Shown piece by piece: positions 16,498 to 23,956 of a stretch of 64,000 nucleotides of DNA. The stretch is from Nonomuraea typhae. Lineage in GTDB: Bacteria > Actinomycetota > Actinomycetes > Streptosporangiales > Streptosporangiaceae. Position numbers and translations under genes: made by a program. Location: contig NZ_VRLV01000014.1 in assembly GCF_009760925.1 (NCBI RefSeq), positions 62,001 to 126,000 of the forward strand, given 5' to 3'. The number at the start of each line of letters is the position of its first letter. The first letter of the stretch is position 1. The notes beneath the pieces were generated by a model, which was given only the letters and a program-made list of their open reading frames with translations, searched no databases and was not told the origin of the DNA.

Positions 16498-17448
16498 ATG
16501 GAGCGCATGCCACTGGACGTCGTCATCCTCGGGCTGGTCGCGGGCCTGTTCGCGATCGTCTCCGGCCTGAACGACGGCGGCGCGCTGCTGGCCACCGGCC
16601 TGAAACTCCCCACGGTACGGCCGGCCGTCGGCATCCTGACCCTGGTCGCGATGCTGGCCCTGATCCCCCTGCTGACCCATCAGGTGGCCCTCACCTTCGT
16701 CACCCGCCTGGCCACCTTCAACGCCCCAGGCGGCCGGAACGCGACGACCGTCGCCGTCATCTGCTCGCTCGCCGTCGTCCTCGCGCTGAGCGCACGCGGC
16801 CTGCCCACCAGCCTCACCCTGGCCGTCGTCGGCGGCCTGACCGGCGCCGGCCTCGGCTGGGGCCTGCCGGTCTCGGCCGGATCGGTCCTGCTGGTCCTGC
16901 TCTTCGGCATCCTGGCACCCGTGGCCGGAGGCGTGGCCGCCTGGCTGGTCACCCCGCTCCTCCAGCGACTGGCCCAGACCGGCGGGCTGCCCCGCTGGCA
17001 TCGGGCCGGCTTCCTCGTCCAGTGCGTGGCCTACGCGGCCAACGACGGCCAGAAGGCGCTCGCCGTCTTCATCATCGCCCTCGGCACCGCCCCCGGCCCG
17101 GGCACGACCACGCTGACCGCCGTCCTGTTCGGCCTGGGCGCCATGTACGGCCTGCCCAAAGCCGGCCGCCTCCTGTCTCGCGAGATCATCGTCTCCCGCC
17201 CGCTGCACGGCGTGGCCGCCGAGTTCGCCGCCGGGGGCGCGGTCCTGGCCAGCGCGGCGGCCGGGATGCCGGTGAGCATGACCCAGGCGGTGGCCGGGGC
17301 GTTGATCGGCGCCGGCGTCACCCAGGGCGGCGGCCGGGTCCGCTGGTACGCGGCCGTCAAGATCGCGACAGCCTGGCTCCTCACCCTCCCGGCCAGCGCC
17401 CTCCTGGCCGCCCTGACCGCCTGGATCGTCAAGGCGGCCGTCTCGTGA
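16498..17448 (+). CDS. PiT-family inorganic phosphate transporter
   Basis: 316 residues, with about 9-10 hydrophobic helices. Two inverted PiT signatures are present: GLNDGGALLATG near residue 23 and AANDGQKALAVF near 181. The start is ATG 16498, with AGGA 5 bp before it; ATG 16507 is an alternative. PiT proteins carry metal-phosphate in symport with a cation. It is paired with a DUF47 protein 305 bp downstream and is divergent from the PhnW-like operon, so it may share the LysR box region. Confidence 0.88.
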   Translation: MERMPLDVVILGLVAGLFAIVSGLNDGGALLATGLKLPTVRPAVGILTLVAMLALIPLLTHQVALTFVTRLATFNAPGGRNATTVAVICSLAVVLALSARGLPTSLTLAVVGGLTGAGLGWGLPVSAGSVLLVLLFGILAPVAGGVAAWLVTPLLQRLAQTGGLPRWHRAGFLVQCVAYAANDGQKALAVFIIALGTAPGPGTTTLTAVLFGLGAMYGLPKAGRLLSREIIVSRPLHGVAAEFAAGGAVLASAAAGMPVSMTQAVAGALIGAGVTQGGGRVRWYAAVKIATAWLLTLPASALLAALTAWIVKAAVS

Positions 17449-17753
17449 CCCTCCTTGCACGCGGCCACCGGAGGCGGCGGGTGTGGCCGGGCGCAGCGGG
17501 CGGAGAGGGTTGCCCGGGGCGGCGGGCGTCGCCCCGGGCGCGCGGATATAAGGCGTTGCCAGGTAAGACGCTGGAGGCGGTTGGCAGGCGAGGCGGGTGG
17601 AGGGGCTTGCCGGAAAGGGGGCGGGTTGAGGCGGTTGCCGGGTGGAGCGGGTTGCCGGACAGAGGTCGGGTTGAGGCGGTTGCCGGGTGGAGCGGGTGGA
17701 GGGGGTTGCCGGGTGGGGTGGGCGGAAGATGGGAGCGAGGAGGGTGGACGGTG
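17449..17753 (+). repeat. G-rich gap with 45-bp direct repeat
   Basis: 305 bp without a credible gene between the PiT and DUF47 genes. CGGGTTGAGGCGGTTGCCGG followed by GTGGAGCGGG recurs at 17622 and 17667 (period 45 bp), with shorter echoes of GTTGCCGGGTGG on both sides (about 17600-17725). The last bases hold the GAGGAGGG ribosome-binding site for the next gene. Confidence 0.7.
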
Positions 17754-18386
17754 ATGAAGCGGCTGCGGCGGATCCGTGACCTGATGACCGGGCGCATGGA
17801 CAGCGCCCTGACCGACGCGCTGCTCGGCCAGCTCGAAGCCACCAAGGAAGGCGCCTGGCTGGCCATGGCGATGATCGGGGGCGAGGTGGGCAGGACGGGT
17901 GCGCACGAGCAGATGCGCTCGATCGAGCACCTGGGTGACGACGAGCGGCGGCGGCTGGTCGAAGAGTTGCGGACCGCGCTGGTGACGCCGATCGACCGGG
18001 AGGATCTGTTCCGGTTGTCCCGTTCGATCGACGACGTGCTCGACTCCCTGCGCGACTTCGTCCGGGAGTCGCACCTCTACCGGGTGCCGGACCAGATCCG
18101 CTTCTCTCCCATGCTGGACCAGGTCATCGTCGGCATCGACGCGCTCGAGGACGCCGTGCGTGACCTCGCCGCCCAGCCCTCCGCCGTGGCCCACGACGCC
18201 CTGGAGGCCAAGAAGGCCGGCGGGGCGATCAGGCGGATGTACCAGTACGAGATCTCCCGGATCTTCTCCGGCGAGGTGACCGCGGTGGCGCTCAAGGAAC
18301 GGGAGCTGGTGCGGCGCCTGGAAATCGTCGGCATGGCCATCGGAGACGCGGCCGACGCCATCGCCGACGGCTCCATGAAACGCTGA
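17754..18386 (+). CDS. DUF47 (PhoU-like) Pit accessory protein
   Basis: 210 residues, all helical, of the DUF47/PhoU-like type that pairs with PiT transporters: KRLRRIRDLMTGRMDSALTD at the start, SIDDVLDSLRDFVRESHLYR in the middle (the metal-binding region of the fold), and a C-terminal helix with VGMAIGDAADAIADGSMKR. ATG 17754 (or GTG 17751) follows GAGGAGGG. It is thought to modulate PiT activity. The gap to the PiT gene is long for an operon but carries no terminator. Confidence 0.85.
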   Translation: MKRLRRIRDLMTGRMDSALTDALLGQLEATKEGAWLAMAMIGGEVGRTGAHEQMRSIEHLGDDERRRLVEELRTALVTPIDREDLFRLSRSIDDVLDSLRDFVRESHLYRVPDQIRFSPMLDQVIVGIDALEDAVRDLAAQPSAVAHDALEAKKAGGAIRRMYQYEISRIFSGEVTAVALKERELVRRLEIVGMAIGDAADAIADGSMKR

Positions 18387-18444
18387 CCACCCATCGCCCC
18401 TGCAGCACACGGCCCGGCCGTACCCCCCAACCCGTAGGCCCGCC

Positions 18445-19329
18445 TCACAACCCCAAGGCCGGGGCCAGGCGTTTGAGCTGGGTCAGGGCGTCGGCCAGGT
18501 CGGGGGCGTCCGGGGACAGGGGCTGGAGGGCCACGTGGTCGGCGCCGGCGTCCCAGTGGGCGCGGATGCGGGTCACCACCGCCTCCTCCGTGCCCCAGGC
18601 CACGATCGCGTCCACCAGGCGGTCGCTGCCGTCGCCGGCCAGGTCGTCGTCGGTGTAGCCCAGGTCCTTCAGGTTGTTGACGTAGTTGGGCAGGCGCAGG
18701 TAGTGGTGCATGTGGGCGCGGGCGATCGCGCGGGCCTTGGCCGGGTCGGGCTCGATGACCACGGCCTGCTCAGGGACCAGCAGGCGGTCGGGGCCGAGGA
18801 TGGCGCGGGCGCCGGCCGTGTGCTCCGGGGGGACGAAGTAGGAGTGGGCGCCCCCTGCCCGGTCGCGGGAGAGCTCCAGCATCTTGGGGCGCAGGGCGGC
18901 CAGGAGCCGGGGCGCCGGGTGGCTCGGGGCGGGTACGTCGGTCACCGTCTGGTCCATCTGGTCCAGGTAGGCGCGCATGGCGGAGACGGGCTTGGCGTAG
19001 GTGTGGCCGCGGTTTTCCACCAGGACGCCGTGGCTGACGCCCAGACCCAGGATGAAGCGGCCCTCGAACGCCTCGCCCAGGGTGGCGGCGCCGGCGGCCA
19101 TGGCCGTGGCGTCTCTGGCCCAGATGCTGGCGATGCCGGTGCCGATCGCGATGTGCCGGGTCGCGGCCAGCAGGATGGCGGCGGCGGCCAGCGGCTCGCG
19201 GGAGCCGGGGCCCTCGTTGACCCAGAGGGTGCCGTAGCCGAGCGATTGCAGCGTCACCGCGGCCTGGCGGGAGAGCTCGGCCGGGCCGCGGCCCAGGTGC
19301 GGGTGCCAGACGCCGATGCGTCCGTCCAT
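18445..19329 (-). CDS. LLM-class F420-dependent oxidoreductase
   Basis: 294 residues from ATG 19329, with GGAAGGAG upstream. It is a TIM-barrel luciferase-like protein: IGVWHPHLGRGPAELSRQAA, GTLWVNEGPGSREPLAAAAI, then IAIGTGIASIWARDATAMAA and GRFILGLGVSHGVLVE, a pattern typical of the actinobacterial TIGR03620-type F420 proteins. Substrate unknown. It is transcribed away from an ArsR regulator across a 33-bp gap with two matching operators, so it is almost certainly repressed by that regulator. Confidence 0.87.
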   Translation of the reverse strand: MDGRIGVWHPHLGRGPAELSRQAAVTLQSLGYGTLWVNEGPGSREPLAAAAILLAATRHIAIGTGIASIWARDATAMAAGAATLGEAFEGRFILGLGVSHGVLVENRGHTYAKPVSAMRAYLDQMDQTVTDVPAPSHPAPRLLAALRPKMLELSRDRAGGAHSYFVPPEHTAGARAILGPDRLLVPEQAVVIEPDPAKARAIARAHMHHYLRLPNYVNNLKDLGYTDDDLAGDGSDRLVDAIVAWGTEEAVVTRIRAHWDAGADHVALQPLSPDAPDLADALTQLKRLAPALGL

Positions 19330-19348
19330 GGCGGCGCTCCTTCCGGGG

Positions 19349-19354
19349 TAGAGT
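19349..19354 (+). promoter_or_regulatory. Candidate -10 box TAGAGT of arsR gene
   Basis: TAGAGT ends 8 bp before GTG 19363 and directly abuts the first operator (19354-19373). A transcript starting near 19361 would be leaderless or nearly so. Confidence 0.4.
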
Positions 19355-19402
19355 GTTCGACTGTGATGGAACAGTACACCAGTGTTCGATCGCCGTCGAA
19401 CA
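19354..19402. promoter_or_regulatory. Two ArsR operators, TGTTCGA-N6-TSGAACA
   Basis: Site 1: TGTTCGA (19354-19360), N6, TGGAACA (19367-19373). Site 2: TGTTCGA (19383-19389), N6, TCGAACA (19396-19402), a perfect 7-bp inverted repeat. Both have the same 6-bp spacer and start 29 bp apart, close to three helical turns. They sit between, and overlap, the divergent starts of the LLM and arsR genes. Confidence 0.8.
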
Positions 19403-19728
19403 GAACGAGGAATCTCACCCACGTCTCGCCGGTCGAGGTGTCCCTGCAGGCTGCCCTGGAGGCGCTGGCCGACCCCATCCGCCGCCGCATCGTGCGCGAG
19501 CTGGCCGCGGTGCCCGACTGGACCCGGCCGTGCGGCACCTTCAGCCATCTGCCGGTCGCCAAGTCCACGCTCAGCCACCACTTCTCGGTGCTGCGCAACG
19601 TCGGCCTGCTCGAACAACGCGACGAGGGCGCCCGCCGGCTCAACCGGCTGCGGCGCCCCGAGTTCGACGAGAGGTTCCCAGGACTGCTCGGCCTGGTCGT
19701 GGAGGAGGATTACGAGACCGAGACCTGA
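19363..19728 (+). CDS. ArsR-family winged-helix repressor
   Basis: 121 residues if read from GTG 19363; ATG 19366 and GTG 19438 (VSLQAALEALADPIRRRIVR) are alternatives, and the last gives the size usual for this family. The core is a standard ArsR winged helix (ALADPIRRRIVRELAAVPDW, KSTLSHHFSVLRNVGLLEQR, then EGARRLNRLRRPEFDERFPG). No metal-binding Cys cluster is seen, so it probably senses an organic ligand or redox state. It is divergent from the LLM gene. The 3' end overlaps the end of the convergent phosphodiesterase gene by 19 bp. Confidence 0.85.
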   Translation: MMEQYTSVRSPSNRTRNLTHVSPVEVSLQAALEALADPIRRRIVRELAAVPDWTRPCGTFSHLPVAKSTLSHHFSVLRNVGLLEQRDEGARRLNRLRRPEFDERFPGLLGLVVEEDYETET

Positions 19729-21272
19729 TCGATCGCCCAATACCAGTTGTTGGCCGCGTCGAAGTAGCGGAACTTCACCCGCATCGACGACGCCCCGGCC
19801 GGCACGCCCACGACCAGGCTCTCCACCTTGGCCACGGTCTCGGCCGTGTAGTTCTTGACCAGCACGTCCGCTCCGCCGTCGAAGGAGACCAGCACCTGCG
19901 CCTTCTGCGACCCCTCCGGCCGGTAGTGGGTGGCGTAGCCGAGGCGGACCGAGCTGCGGCCCGCGACGGGGTAGGCCGGGGTGGTCAGCGTCGAGTCGTA
20001 GGTCCCGGAGCCGTGCGACTTGTCGTCCCATTCGTCGGAGTCGGCCACCGCGAACGCGCCCCGGCTGCGCACGTTGAGCTCGCGCCACTGGTCCCGCTGC
20101 GCCCGCGACCAGAACTCGTCGGTGGTCAGCGACCATCCGCGCCACTCCTGCACGCCGCCGCTCGGCATCCGGGAGGTGTCCAGCGCCCACCCGGCCGGCA
20201 TGGTGTGGCTGAAGCCGAGGACGCCCGCCGGGATGCCGGTCTCGTCGGCCCGCCCCGTCAGGGCGGCGCCGTCGAACGGGTCGCCGCTGCGCACGTCGAC
20301 GCGCCGGCCGTCCAGCCCCGCGGGTACGGCCAGGCCCAGCGCGGTGAACGCGGCGGCCGCCACGTCCACGAGCCGGGTGTCCTGGGGCCGGGCGCCCGCG
20401 GCGATGCCGGGGCCCGCGGCCAGCACGAACGTGCGGCGTTCCTCGATGCCCGAGCCGCCGTGCCCGCCCGCGTCGGTGTGGCCGTGGTCGGTGGTGACGA
20501 CGATCGTCCAGCGTTCGCCGGGATAGGAGGGCCGCGCCCTGATGGCGGCCAGGAGTCGGCCGAGGTAGCCGTCCTGGGTGGCGATCGCGCGCAGGTAGGC
20601 CGCGCTGGCGGCGCCGCTGTTGTGGGCGACGATGTCGGTGTTGCCGAAGTAGACGAAGGCGGCGTCGGGGTTCTGCTCGCGCAGGACGGTCTCGGCCGCG
20701 GTGGCGATGCGCGCGTCCTCGGCCGGGTAACCGTTGGCGTCGCCGTCCAGGATCACGCGGGAGTCGATCCCGGGACCGAAGGTGCCCTGGTCGGCCAGGG
20801 GCTTCCAGTCGAGGGCGGCGAAGGTGGAGTAGCGGCTGTCGAGGTTCTCGAGCCGGGTGAGGAAGTCGGGGTAGAGGTCGTAGCGCTTGCCGGCGAAGGA
20901 GTTGTCCTTCACCCCGTGTAAGTCGGGCCACACGCCGGTGGCGATCGTGGACCAGCCGGGACCGCTGGAGGTGGCGGCCATCGGATTGGTGTAGAGCAGG
21001 CTGGGGCCGAAGGTGCCGGTGGCGATGAGGTTGTCGAGGTTCGGCGCGTCGGCGGGGGCGATGCGGTCGTGCCGCAGGCCGTCCATCCCGACGACCAGCA
21101 CCTTGTCGGTGCTGACGCCTTCGGGTACGGCGGGCACGGCGAGCACGCCGAGGGGGGCGTCGGAGGTGTTGAACACCTTGTTCTCGGTGGAGCCGGGGTC
21201 GGCCAGGGCGGCGGGCGCCGGGATCACGACGGCGGCGGCCACCGCGGCGGTCAGCGTTCTCCATCGGGGCAT
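19710..21272 (-). CDS. Secreted alkaline phosphatase/phosphodiesterase superfamily protein
   Basis: 520 residues from ATG 21272 (GAGGAGA upstream), with a Sec signal peptide of about 24 residues (VAAAVVIPAPAALA). The metal sites of the type I phosphodiesterase/nucleotide pyrophosphatase fold are visible: VVGMDGLRHD (first Asp), the nucleophile region TNPMAATSSGPGWSTIATG, YFGNTDIVAHN, and TTDHGHTDAGGHGG. The C-terminal about 130 residues form a separate beta-rich part (SVRLGYATHYRPEGSQKAQV, then VSFDGGADVLVKNYTAE), possibly a carbohydrate-binding type module. It is exported and probably cleaves phosphate esters or diesters outside the cell. Confidence 0.85.
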   Translation of the reverse strand: MPRWRTLTAAVAAAVVIPAPAALADPGSTENKVFNTSDAPLGVLAVPAVPEGVSTDKVLVVGMDGLRHDRIAPADAPNLDNLIATGTFGPSLLYTNPMAATSSGPGWSTIATGVWPDLHGVKDNSFAGKRYDLYPDFLTRLENLDSRYSTFAALDWKPLADQGTFGPGIDSRVILDGDANGYPAEDARIATAAETVLREQNPDAAFVYFGNTDIVAHNSGAASAAYLRAIATQDGYLGRLLAAIRARPSYPGERWTIVVTTDHGHTDAGGHGGSGIEERRTFVLAAGPGIAAGARPQDTRLVDVAAAAFTALGLAVPAGLDGRRVDVRSGDPFDGAALTGRADETGIPAGVLGFSHTMPAGWALDTSRMPSGGVQEWRGWSLTTDEFWSRAQRDQWRELNVRSRGAFAVADSDEWDDKSHGSGTYDSTLTTPAYPVAGRSSVRLGYATHYRPEGSQKAQVLVSFDGGADVLVKNYTAETVAKVESLVVGVPAGASSMRVKFRYFDAANNWYWAIDQVSVS

Positions 21273-21323
21273 GGACGTGTCTCCTCGCTCGGGGGCTCAT
21301 CGAGGATCTCCGCCCGAGGCGGC

Positions 21324-21342
21324 GACGTGAAGCACGTCTTTT
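21324..21342. terminator. Small hairpin GACGTG-AAG-CACGTC with T-run
   Basis: A 6-bp perfect stem with a 3-nt loop followed by TTTT on the plus strand, 52 bp upstream of the phosphodiesterase start. It could be an operator for that minus-strand gene or a leftover terminator next to the IS remnant. Confidence 0.35.
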
Positions 21343-21487
21343 CCGATGATCGCCATCAAGGATTCGGGGGGCCCAATGAGCGCCGGCGATCGTCCGCGCC
21401 CGGGTGATCTGCCGCGGGTCGGGACGGCAGAGTGTTCGGCGCGGCCGTCAATCCGGCGGGTGAAGCCGAGACCATCACCTCGGGTGC

Positions 21488-22650
21488 ATGCAGCCGGATC
21501 GGATGCAGCGACTGCTGGGCAGCGCCCACGGGGACGCCCGCGGAGTACGTGATGACCTGCGCACCTATGTGGTGGAGGGTCTCGGGCACCGCGATGGTGT
21601 GCTGATCGTGGATGAGACTGGGTTCCTCAAGAAGGGCACCAAGTCGGCCGGCGTGCAGCGGCAGTACTCCGGCACCGCGGGCCGCACGGAGAACTGCCGG
21701 CTCGGGATGTTCCTCGCCTATGCCTGCCCGTTGGGCCGGGCGCTGATCGACGCCGAGCTGTACCTGCCCAAGTCGTGGATCGAGGACCGGGCCCGCTGCC
21801 GCGAGGCGGGCGTCCCCGACGAGGTCGAGTTCGCCACCAAACCGGTCCTGGCCCGGCAGATGCCGGCCCGTACCCTGGACGCGGGGCTCCCGGCGTCCTG
21901 GGCTACGGCGGACGAGGCGTACGGGATGGATTCGAAGTTCCGCACGTTCCTGGAACAGCGCCGCGTCAACTACGTGGTGGCTGTCCCCAAGAACCAGTTC
22001 GTCGCGTGCGGTGTCCGGGCAGACCTGCGCGCCGACACCCAGGTCGCTGCCGCCCCGGCCGAGGCGTGGAAGCGCCTGTCGTGCGGGGACGGCGCGAAGG
22101 GACACCGGTTGTATGACTGGGCGCCGGCCACGGTGCACTTCGAAGTCGAGCCCGGCTATCGGCGGTGGTTGCCGGCCCGCCGATCCCTGACGGCCAACGC
22201 CAAGGGCGAGCTGGAGATCGCCTACTACCTGTGTCACGGCCCGATCGGCACCACGATGGACGAGCTCATTCGAGTGGCTGGAGCCCGCTGGGCGATCGAG
22301 GAATGCTTCCAGGCCGCGAAGAACGAAGTCGGCCTGGACCAGTACCAGGTCCGACGGTTCGACGCCTGGCATCGGCATGTCACCCTGGCGATGCTCGCCC
22401 ATGCCTTCCTCGCCGTCACCGCGGCTCACGCCCCAAAAGCCCACACGGTCTGGTCCGCCTCACCCCAGCAGAGATCCGTCGTCTCCTGGGAGCTGTGACC
22501 CGACCGTTCAGCCCCGCCCTCAGCCCCGCCCTCAGCCCCGCCCTCAGCTTCGCCCTCGCCTGGTCCGCCCACCGCCGTGAACACCAGACCCGCGCCCGCA
22601 GCAGCCACTACTGGCGACGCTGGCTTAAGAATCACAAAATCAAGCTGTAG
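21488..22650 (+). pseudogene. IS701-family transposase, 5'-truncated and frameshifted
   Basis: The open frame 21488-22498 has the DDE nuclease motifs of IS701 transposases: LIVDETGFLKKGTKSAGVQR, QYSGTAGRTENCRLGMFLAY, WATADEAYGM and the glutamate in WAIEECFQAAKNEVGLDQY. Two faults show decay. The N-terminal about 60-70 residues are missing; GCCGAG...CCGGATCGGATGCAGCG at 21465-21512 still resembles the usual coding sequence but in another frame. Near 22435 the frame changes: the normal end (GLVRLTPAEIRRLLGAVTRP, then HYWRRWLKN) continues to 22650 in a different frame. It is not expected to make active transposase. Confidence 0.85.
22510..22557 (+). repeat. Four 12-bp tandem repeats in transposase remnant
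   Basis: AGCCCCGCCCTC three times (22510, 22522, 22534) and a variant AGCTTCGCCCTC at 22546, reading SPAL-SPAL-SPAL-SFAL in the remnant's frame. This is slippage-type expansion within dead coding sequence. Confidence 0.85.
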
Positions 22651-22652
22651 TA

Positions 22653-22997
22653 TTAGGGCTGGCTCGCCCTCGACGAGTTTCCCGGTTCCGCCGAGCCCCC
22701 GGAGCCGGCCGCGGTGATCAGGTCGTTGACGTAGGCGACGGTCTCGTCGACCTCCACGAGGACGGCGAGCGTGTCACCGCAGCGCACGACGTATCCGCCT
22801 TCGACGCTGACGGTGACGGGCCCGGCGACGAGCACGGGCCCGGCGGTCTCCGGTGGGTGGTAGCGATTCTGCGCGAGCGTGAGTCTCAACCGCCGGACGA
22901 GGAGTGCCCGGACCCCCGATGCCGCGAGCCCGTCCTGGACCCAGCCCAGTTGCTTGAGCTGTTCATCCTCCGACCGTTCTGTATGGACAGCGCACAT
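22653..22997 (-). CDS. Hypothetical protein, 114 residues
   Basis: Starts at ATG 22997 with AAGAGG upstream. Not recognised. It contains a charged N-terminal helix (SEDEQLKQLGWVQDGLAASG), an Arg-rich stretch (LLVRRLRLTLAQNRYHPPET) and a beta-rich C-terminal half (TVSVEGGYVVRCGDTLAVLV). There is no signal peptide and no membrane helix. It is divergent from the XRE/DUF397 operon across 140 bp that hold at least one palindrome, and such small proteins are often neighbours of XRE/DUF5753 regulators, so it may be under the same control. It ends 3 bp after the IS remnant's last codon, but its codon use looks native. Confidence 0.6.
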   Translation of the reverse strand: MCAVHTERSEDEQLKQLGWVQDGLAASGVRALLVRRLRLTLAQNRYHPPETAGPVLVAGPVTVSVEGGYVVRCGDTLAVLVEVDETVAYVNDLITAAGSGGSAEPGNSSRASQP

Positions 22998-23096
22998 AGG
23001 TACCTCTTGTCCTTTGTGTTGAATGGTTCTTGATACCAGAGTGCACTCACGTGACTACCCTAGGTACAAGGAAGAACGAGACTGTATGGCTCCCGT

Positions 23097-23122
23097 CACG
23101 GTTTGTAGAACCGTGTAGAACC
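23097..23122. promoter_or_regulatory. Palindrome and direct repeat upstream of XRE gene
   Basis: CACGGTT-TGTAG-AACCGTG (23097-23115) is a perfect 7-bp inverted repeat. It overlaps a 10-bp-spaced direct repeat of TGTAGAACC (23104 and 23114). Ending 16 bp before the XRE start, it is a likely autoregulatory site. Confidence 0.55.
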
Positions 23123-23137
23123 CCCTTGGAGCGCCCG

Positions 23138-23956
23138 ATGCCGTCTGCCCGCGAGCTCGACCCGGGTTCGAGCCCACTTGCCTTTTTTGGCGCGGAACTT
23201 CGCGAACATCGCGTTCGTGTGGGTCTATCCCAAGAACAGCTCGCGGAACGGCTGAATTACTCGTTGTCGCTGGTGTGCGCGATCGAACTGGCCAAGCGCA
23301 CACCCTCGCGCGATTTCGCCGAGCGCGCCGACCAGGTGCTCGACACCAGGGGTGAGCTCGTCCGGCTCTGGCCGCTGGTACGGCAGGCGGCCTACCCGGC
23401 CTGGTTCCGCCCGTGGCTGGAGATCGAGCAGGGCGCGCGCACTCTGCAGACCTGGCAGCCGCTGCTGGTGCCGGGCCTGCTGCAGACCGAGGAGTACGCC
23501 AGGCAGGTGCTCCTCCGCGAACCGGCGGCCACCGCAGAACAGGCCGAGGAGGCGGCCGCGGCCCGCATGACCAGGAAGGCGATACTCCACCGGCCCGATC
23601 CGCCGATGTACTGGGCGGTGCTGGACGAGTGGGTGCTGCACCGGCCGGTGGGCTCCCCGGAGACCATGCGCGGCCAGGTCCGGGCCCTGCTGGAGAGCGC
23701 CGACCTGCCCAATGTGAGTGTCCAGGTGGTGCCCAAGGAGTCGCCGGCGATCGCCGGGCTCACGGGCGCGTTCGTCATCGCGAAAATCCCCGGCGAGCCC
23801 GATCTCGTCTACGTGGAATCGGCCGGGGAGGGGTACGTATCCGACCGGCCCCCCGATGTCGAATCGATCGTACGGAGGTATGACGTCATCCGGTCACTCG
23901 CCCTTCCCGTTCACACGAGCCTACATTTGCTCTCGAAGGTAGAGGAGGAGATATGA
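23138..23956 (+). CDS. XRE-family regulator with DUF5753 domain
   Basis: 272 residues from ATG 23138 (TTGGAGC site). The N-terminal helix-turn-helix is about residues 12-72 (LREHRVRVGLSQEQLAERLN and SLVCAIELAKRTPSRDFAER). DUF5753 follows to the end (LEIEQGARTLQTWQPLLVPG, LLQTEEYARQVL, then ESAGEGYVSDRPPDV). This is the actinomycete BldB/WhiJ-context regulator type, normally paired with a DUF397 protein, as here (4-bp ATGA overlap). These pairs are often linked to development or act like toxin-antitoxin-type switches. Confidence 0.93.
   Translation: MPSARELDPGSSPLAFFGAELREHRVRVGLSQEQLAERLNYSLSLVCAIELAKRTPSRDFAERADQVLDTRGELVRLWPLVRQAAYPAWFRPWLEIEQGARTLQTWQPLLVPGLLQTEEYARQVLLREPAATAEQAEEAAAARMTRKAILHRPDPPMYWAVLDEWVLHRPVGSPETMRGQVRALLESADLPNVSVQVVPKESPAIAGLTGAFVIAKIPGEPDLVYVESAGEGYVSDRPPDVESIVRRYDVIRSLALPVHTSLHLLSKVEEEI

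Larger units (their letters stand above)
21460..22665 (+). mobile_element. Decayed IS701-family insertion sequence
   Basis: The body of an IS701-type transposase, with its 5' end lost and a frameshift near its 3' end. The right boundary may be near AGCTGTAGTATTAG (22645-22658), which resembles IS701-type ends; no matching left terminal repeat or target duplication was found, so the left end is gone. Confidence 0.65.

Noticed and set aside
18445..21300. Single 951-residue protein joining the LLM oxidoreductase to upstream sequence
   Set aside because: Only the last 294 residues are the LLM protein, with its own ATG and ribosome-binding site; the rest is a shadow of the phosphodiesterase gene.
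23158..23180. GGGTTCGAGCCC, tRNA T-arm lookalike
   Set aside because: It is inside the XRE coding sequence, in frame, and has no cloverleaf.
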